In this document: positions 63,265 to 64,000 of the stretch, piece by piece
Layout: each line of letters opens with the position of its first letter
Position numbering within the stretch: the stretch's first letter is position 1
DNA from: Lactobacillus jensenii DSM 20557
Lineage (GTDB): Bacteria > Bacillota > Bacilli > Lactobacillales > Lactobacillaceae
Length of the DNA stretch: 64,000 bases
Direction of reading: 5' to 3'
Assembly (NCBI RefSeq): GCF_001436455.1
Contig: NZ_AYYU01000005.1
Coordinates: 28,123 to 92,122, forward strand
Notes under the pieces: generated by a model
The model's database searches: none
What the model saw: only the letters and a program-made list of their open reading frames with translations
Told to the model about the DNA's origin: nothing
Program-made: the position numbers and the translations under genes

Positions 63265-64000
63265 GAATATCTCCTCCTACTTTCAAACCATGTCTTGAAA
63301 TATACACAATTGCAGCTACTATCATGACTAATAAGCCTGCAATAACAGAAACTCTCGTTTCATTGTTAATAAACATGAAGCCGACAATGACTAATAACAT
63401 TACAAATGCAAAATAATTTGAAAATGGATATAGTGGCAACTTAAATGGATGATTCTTTAACAATTCTGGATTATGTTTTCTAAAACGTAATTCTGCAAGT
63501 AAAATTACAAACCAAGGAATCATTCCAGGTAAAACAGATGAACTGAAGACGATAACAAATAAATCTTCAGTTGATTTGCTAAATTGAGATGCAAATACAT
63601 TCAATACAAAACCAAGGAAAATTCCTGATGAAATCCCCATAATTGCTTTACTTGGAACAATATGCTTAGACAAATGGCCAAACATCTTAGGTGCATCACC
63701 TTCATGGGCTAATTTGAAAAGCATTCTACTTGATGAATAGATTCCACTATTTGCACCTGACAAGGCAGCGGTTAAAACCACAAAGTTAATAATTGAAGCA
63801 GCCGCAGTAATTCCCACCTTAGCAAAAGTCGTTACAAATGGTGAACCTAAGCTTGATAACTGATTCCAAGGATAGATTGTTACAATTACAAAAATTGCGC
63901 CAACGTAGAAAATTAAAATTCTAAATAAAACAGATTTTACACTTTTAACAACTGCTTCTTTTGGATTTTCTACTTCACCAGCACTAATCCCAAGTAACTC
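63251..64000 (-). CDS. APC family amino-acid permease (copy 1), 5' end beyond window
   Basis: The frame is open to the window edge (249 codons visible), so this is the C-terminal half only; the shorter ATG-started reading would be a fragment. It begins ELLGISAGEVENPKEAVVKSVKSVL and continues IYPWNQLS, AALSGANSGIYSSSRMLFKL and FRKHNPELLKNHPFKLPLYPFSNYFAF. It is nearly identical over long stretches to the next gene, so the two arose by tandem duplication. The end differs (LKVGGDIHGRK). Confidence 0.9.
   Translation of the reverse strand, partial: ELLGISAGEVENPKEAVVKSVKSVLFRILIFYVGAIFVIVTIYPWNQLSSLGSPFVTTFAKVGITAAASIINFVVLTAALSGANSGIYSSSRMLFKLAHEGDAPKMFGHLSKHIVPSKAIMGISSGIFLGFVLNVFASQFSKSTEDLFVIVFSSSVLPGMIPWFVILLAELRFRKHNPELLKNHPFKLPLYPFSNYFAFVMLLVIVGFMFINNETRVSVIAGLLVMIVAAIVYISRHGLKVGGDIHGRK

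Overview
This window looks like a chromosomal segment of a low-GC Gram-positive lactic acid bacterium. Lactobacillus sensu stricto (acidophilus/gasseri/johnsonii group) is most likely. The evidence is the AT-rich codon use, strong AGGAGG-type ribosome binding sites with frequent TTG starts, T-box-controlled aminoacyl-tRNA synthetases, PepT, an L. casei-type thymidylate synthase, a compact genome with 1-11 nt gene overlaps, and a citrate lyase cluster of lactic-acid-bacteria type. Species assignment is inference. I see no rRNA or tRNA gene, insertion sequence, prophage or CRISPR array. Most genes lie on the minus strand.

Layout. (1) 1-4.4 kb: a truncated rRNA m5C methyltransferase, two poorly known genes, signal peptidase I, a small HTH-like protein and a CPBP protease. 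(2) 4.4-7.9 kb: a GntR (YtrA-type) regulator, an ABC ATPase and three related membrane proteins. (3) 8.2-21.4 kb: a long housekeeping block read leftward: rpsU, yqeY, phoH, ybeY, cdd, era, recO, T-box-glyQS, dnaG, rpoD, trmK, a Nif3 protein and pepT. It links ribosome assembly, translation, DNA replication and sigma factor genes. (4) 21.5-34.3 kb: a dikinase regulator, a YitT protein, msrAB, an ABC exporter with a striking upstream repeat array, T-box-hisS-aspS, and prmA-rel-dtd.

(5) 34.4-52.8 kb is the most coherent metabolic region. It holds citCDEF, citG, citX, a SorC-family CitI-type regulator, an LDH-fold dehydrogenase carrying the malate-dehydrogenase specificity arginine, a second malate/lactate dehydrogenase, two DASS dicarboxylate/citrate transporters, a soluble fumarate reductase and fumarase. 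Together these can take citrate to acetate plus oxaloacetate, then malate, fumarate and succinate. This is a reductive TCA branch that disposes of reducing equivalents, possibly with citrate/succinate exchange. A consensus CcpA (cre) site sits in the fumC-frd promoter region. No oxaloacetate decarboxylase is visible.

(6) 52.9-55.9 kb: metQNI behind a T-box with an AUG specifier. (7) 55.9-64 kb: mscL, a membrane-anchored sunset-domain protein with an EndA-like nuclease, GT2 and GtrA glycosylation proteins, folA-thyA, an SPFH protein, and two tandem amino-acid permeases, one cut by the window end.

Nothing here is clearly an undescribed system. The best leads are the three 40-bp-phased palindromes upstream of the ABC exporter, the hairpins abutting the Shine-Dalgarno of both DASS genes, the yitT ribosome binding site buried in the msrAB terminator, and the predicted LDH-to-MDH specificity switch inside the citrate/succinate module. 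Percent identities and database matches were not computed. Family calls rest on motifs read by eye.
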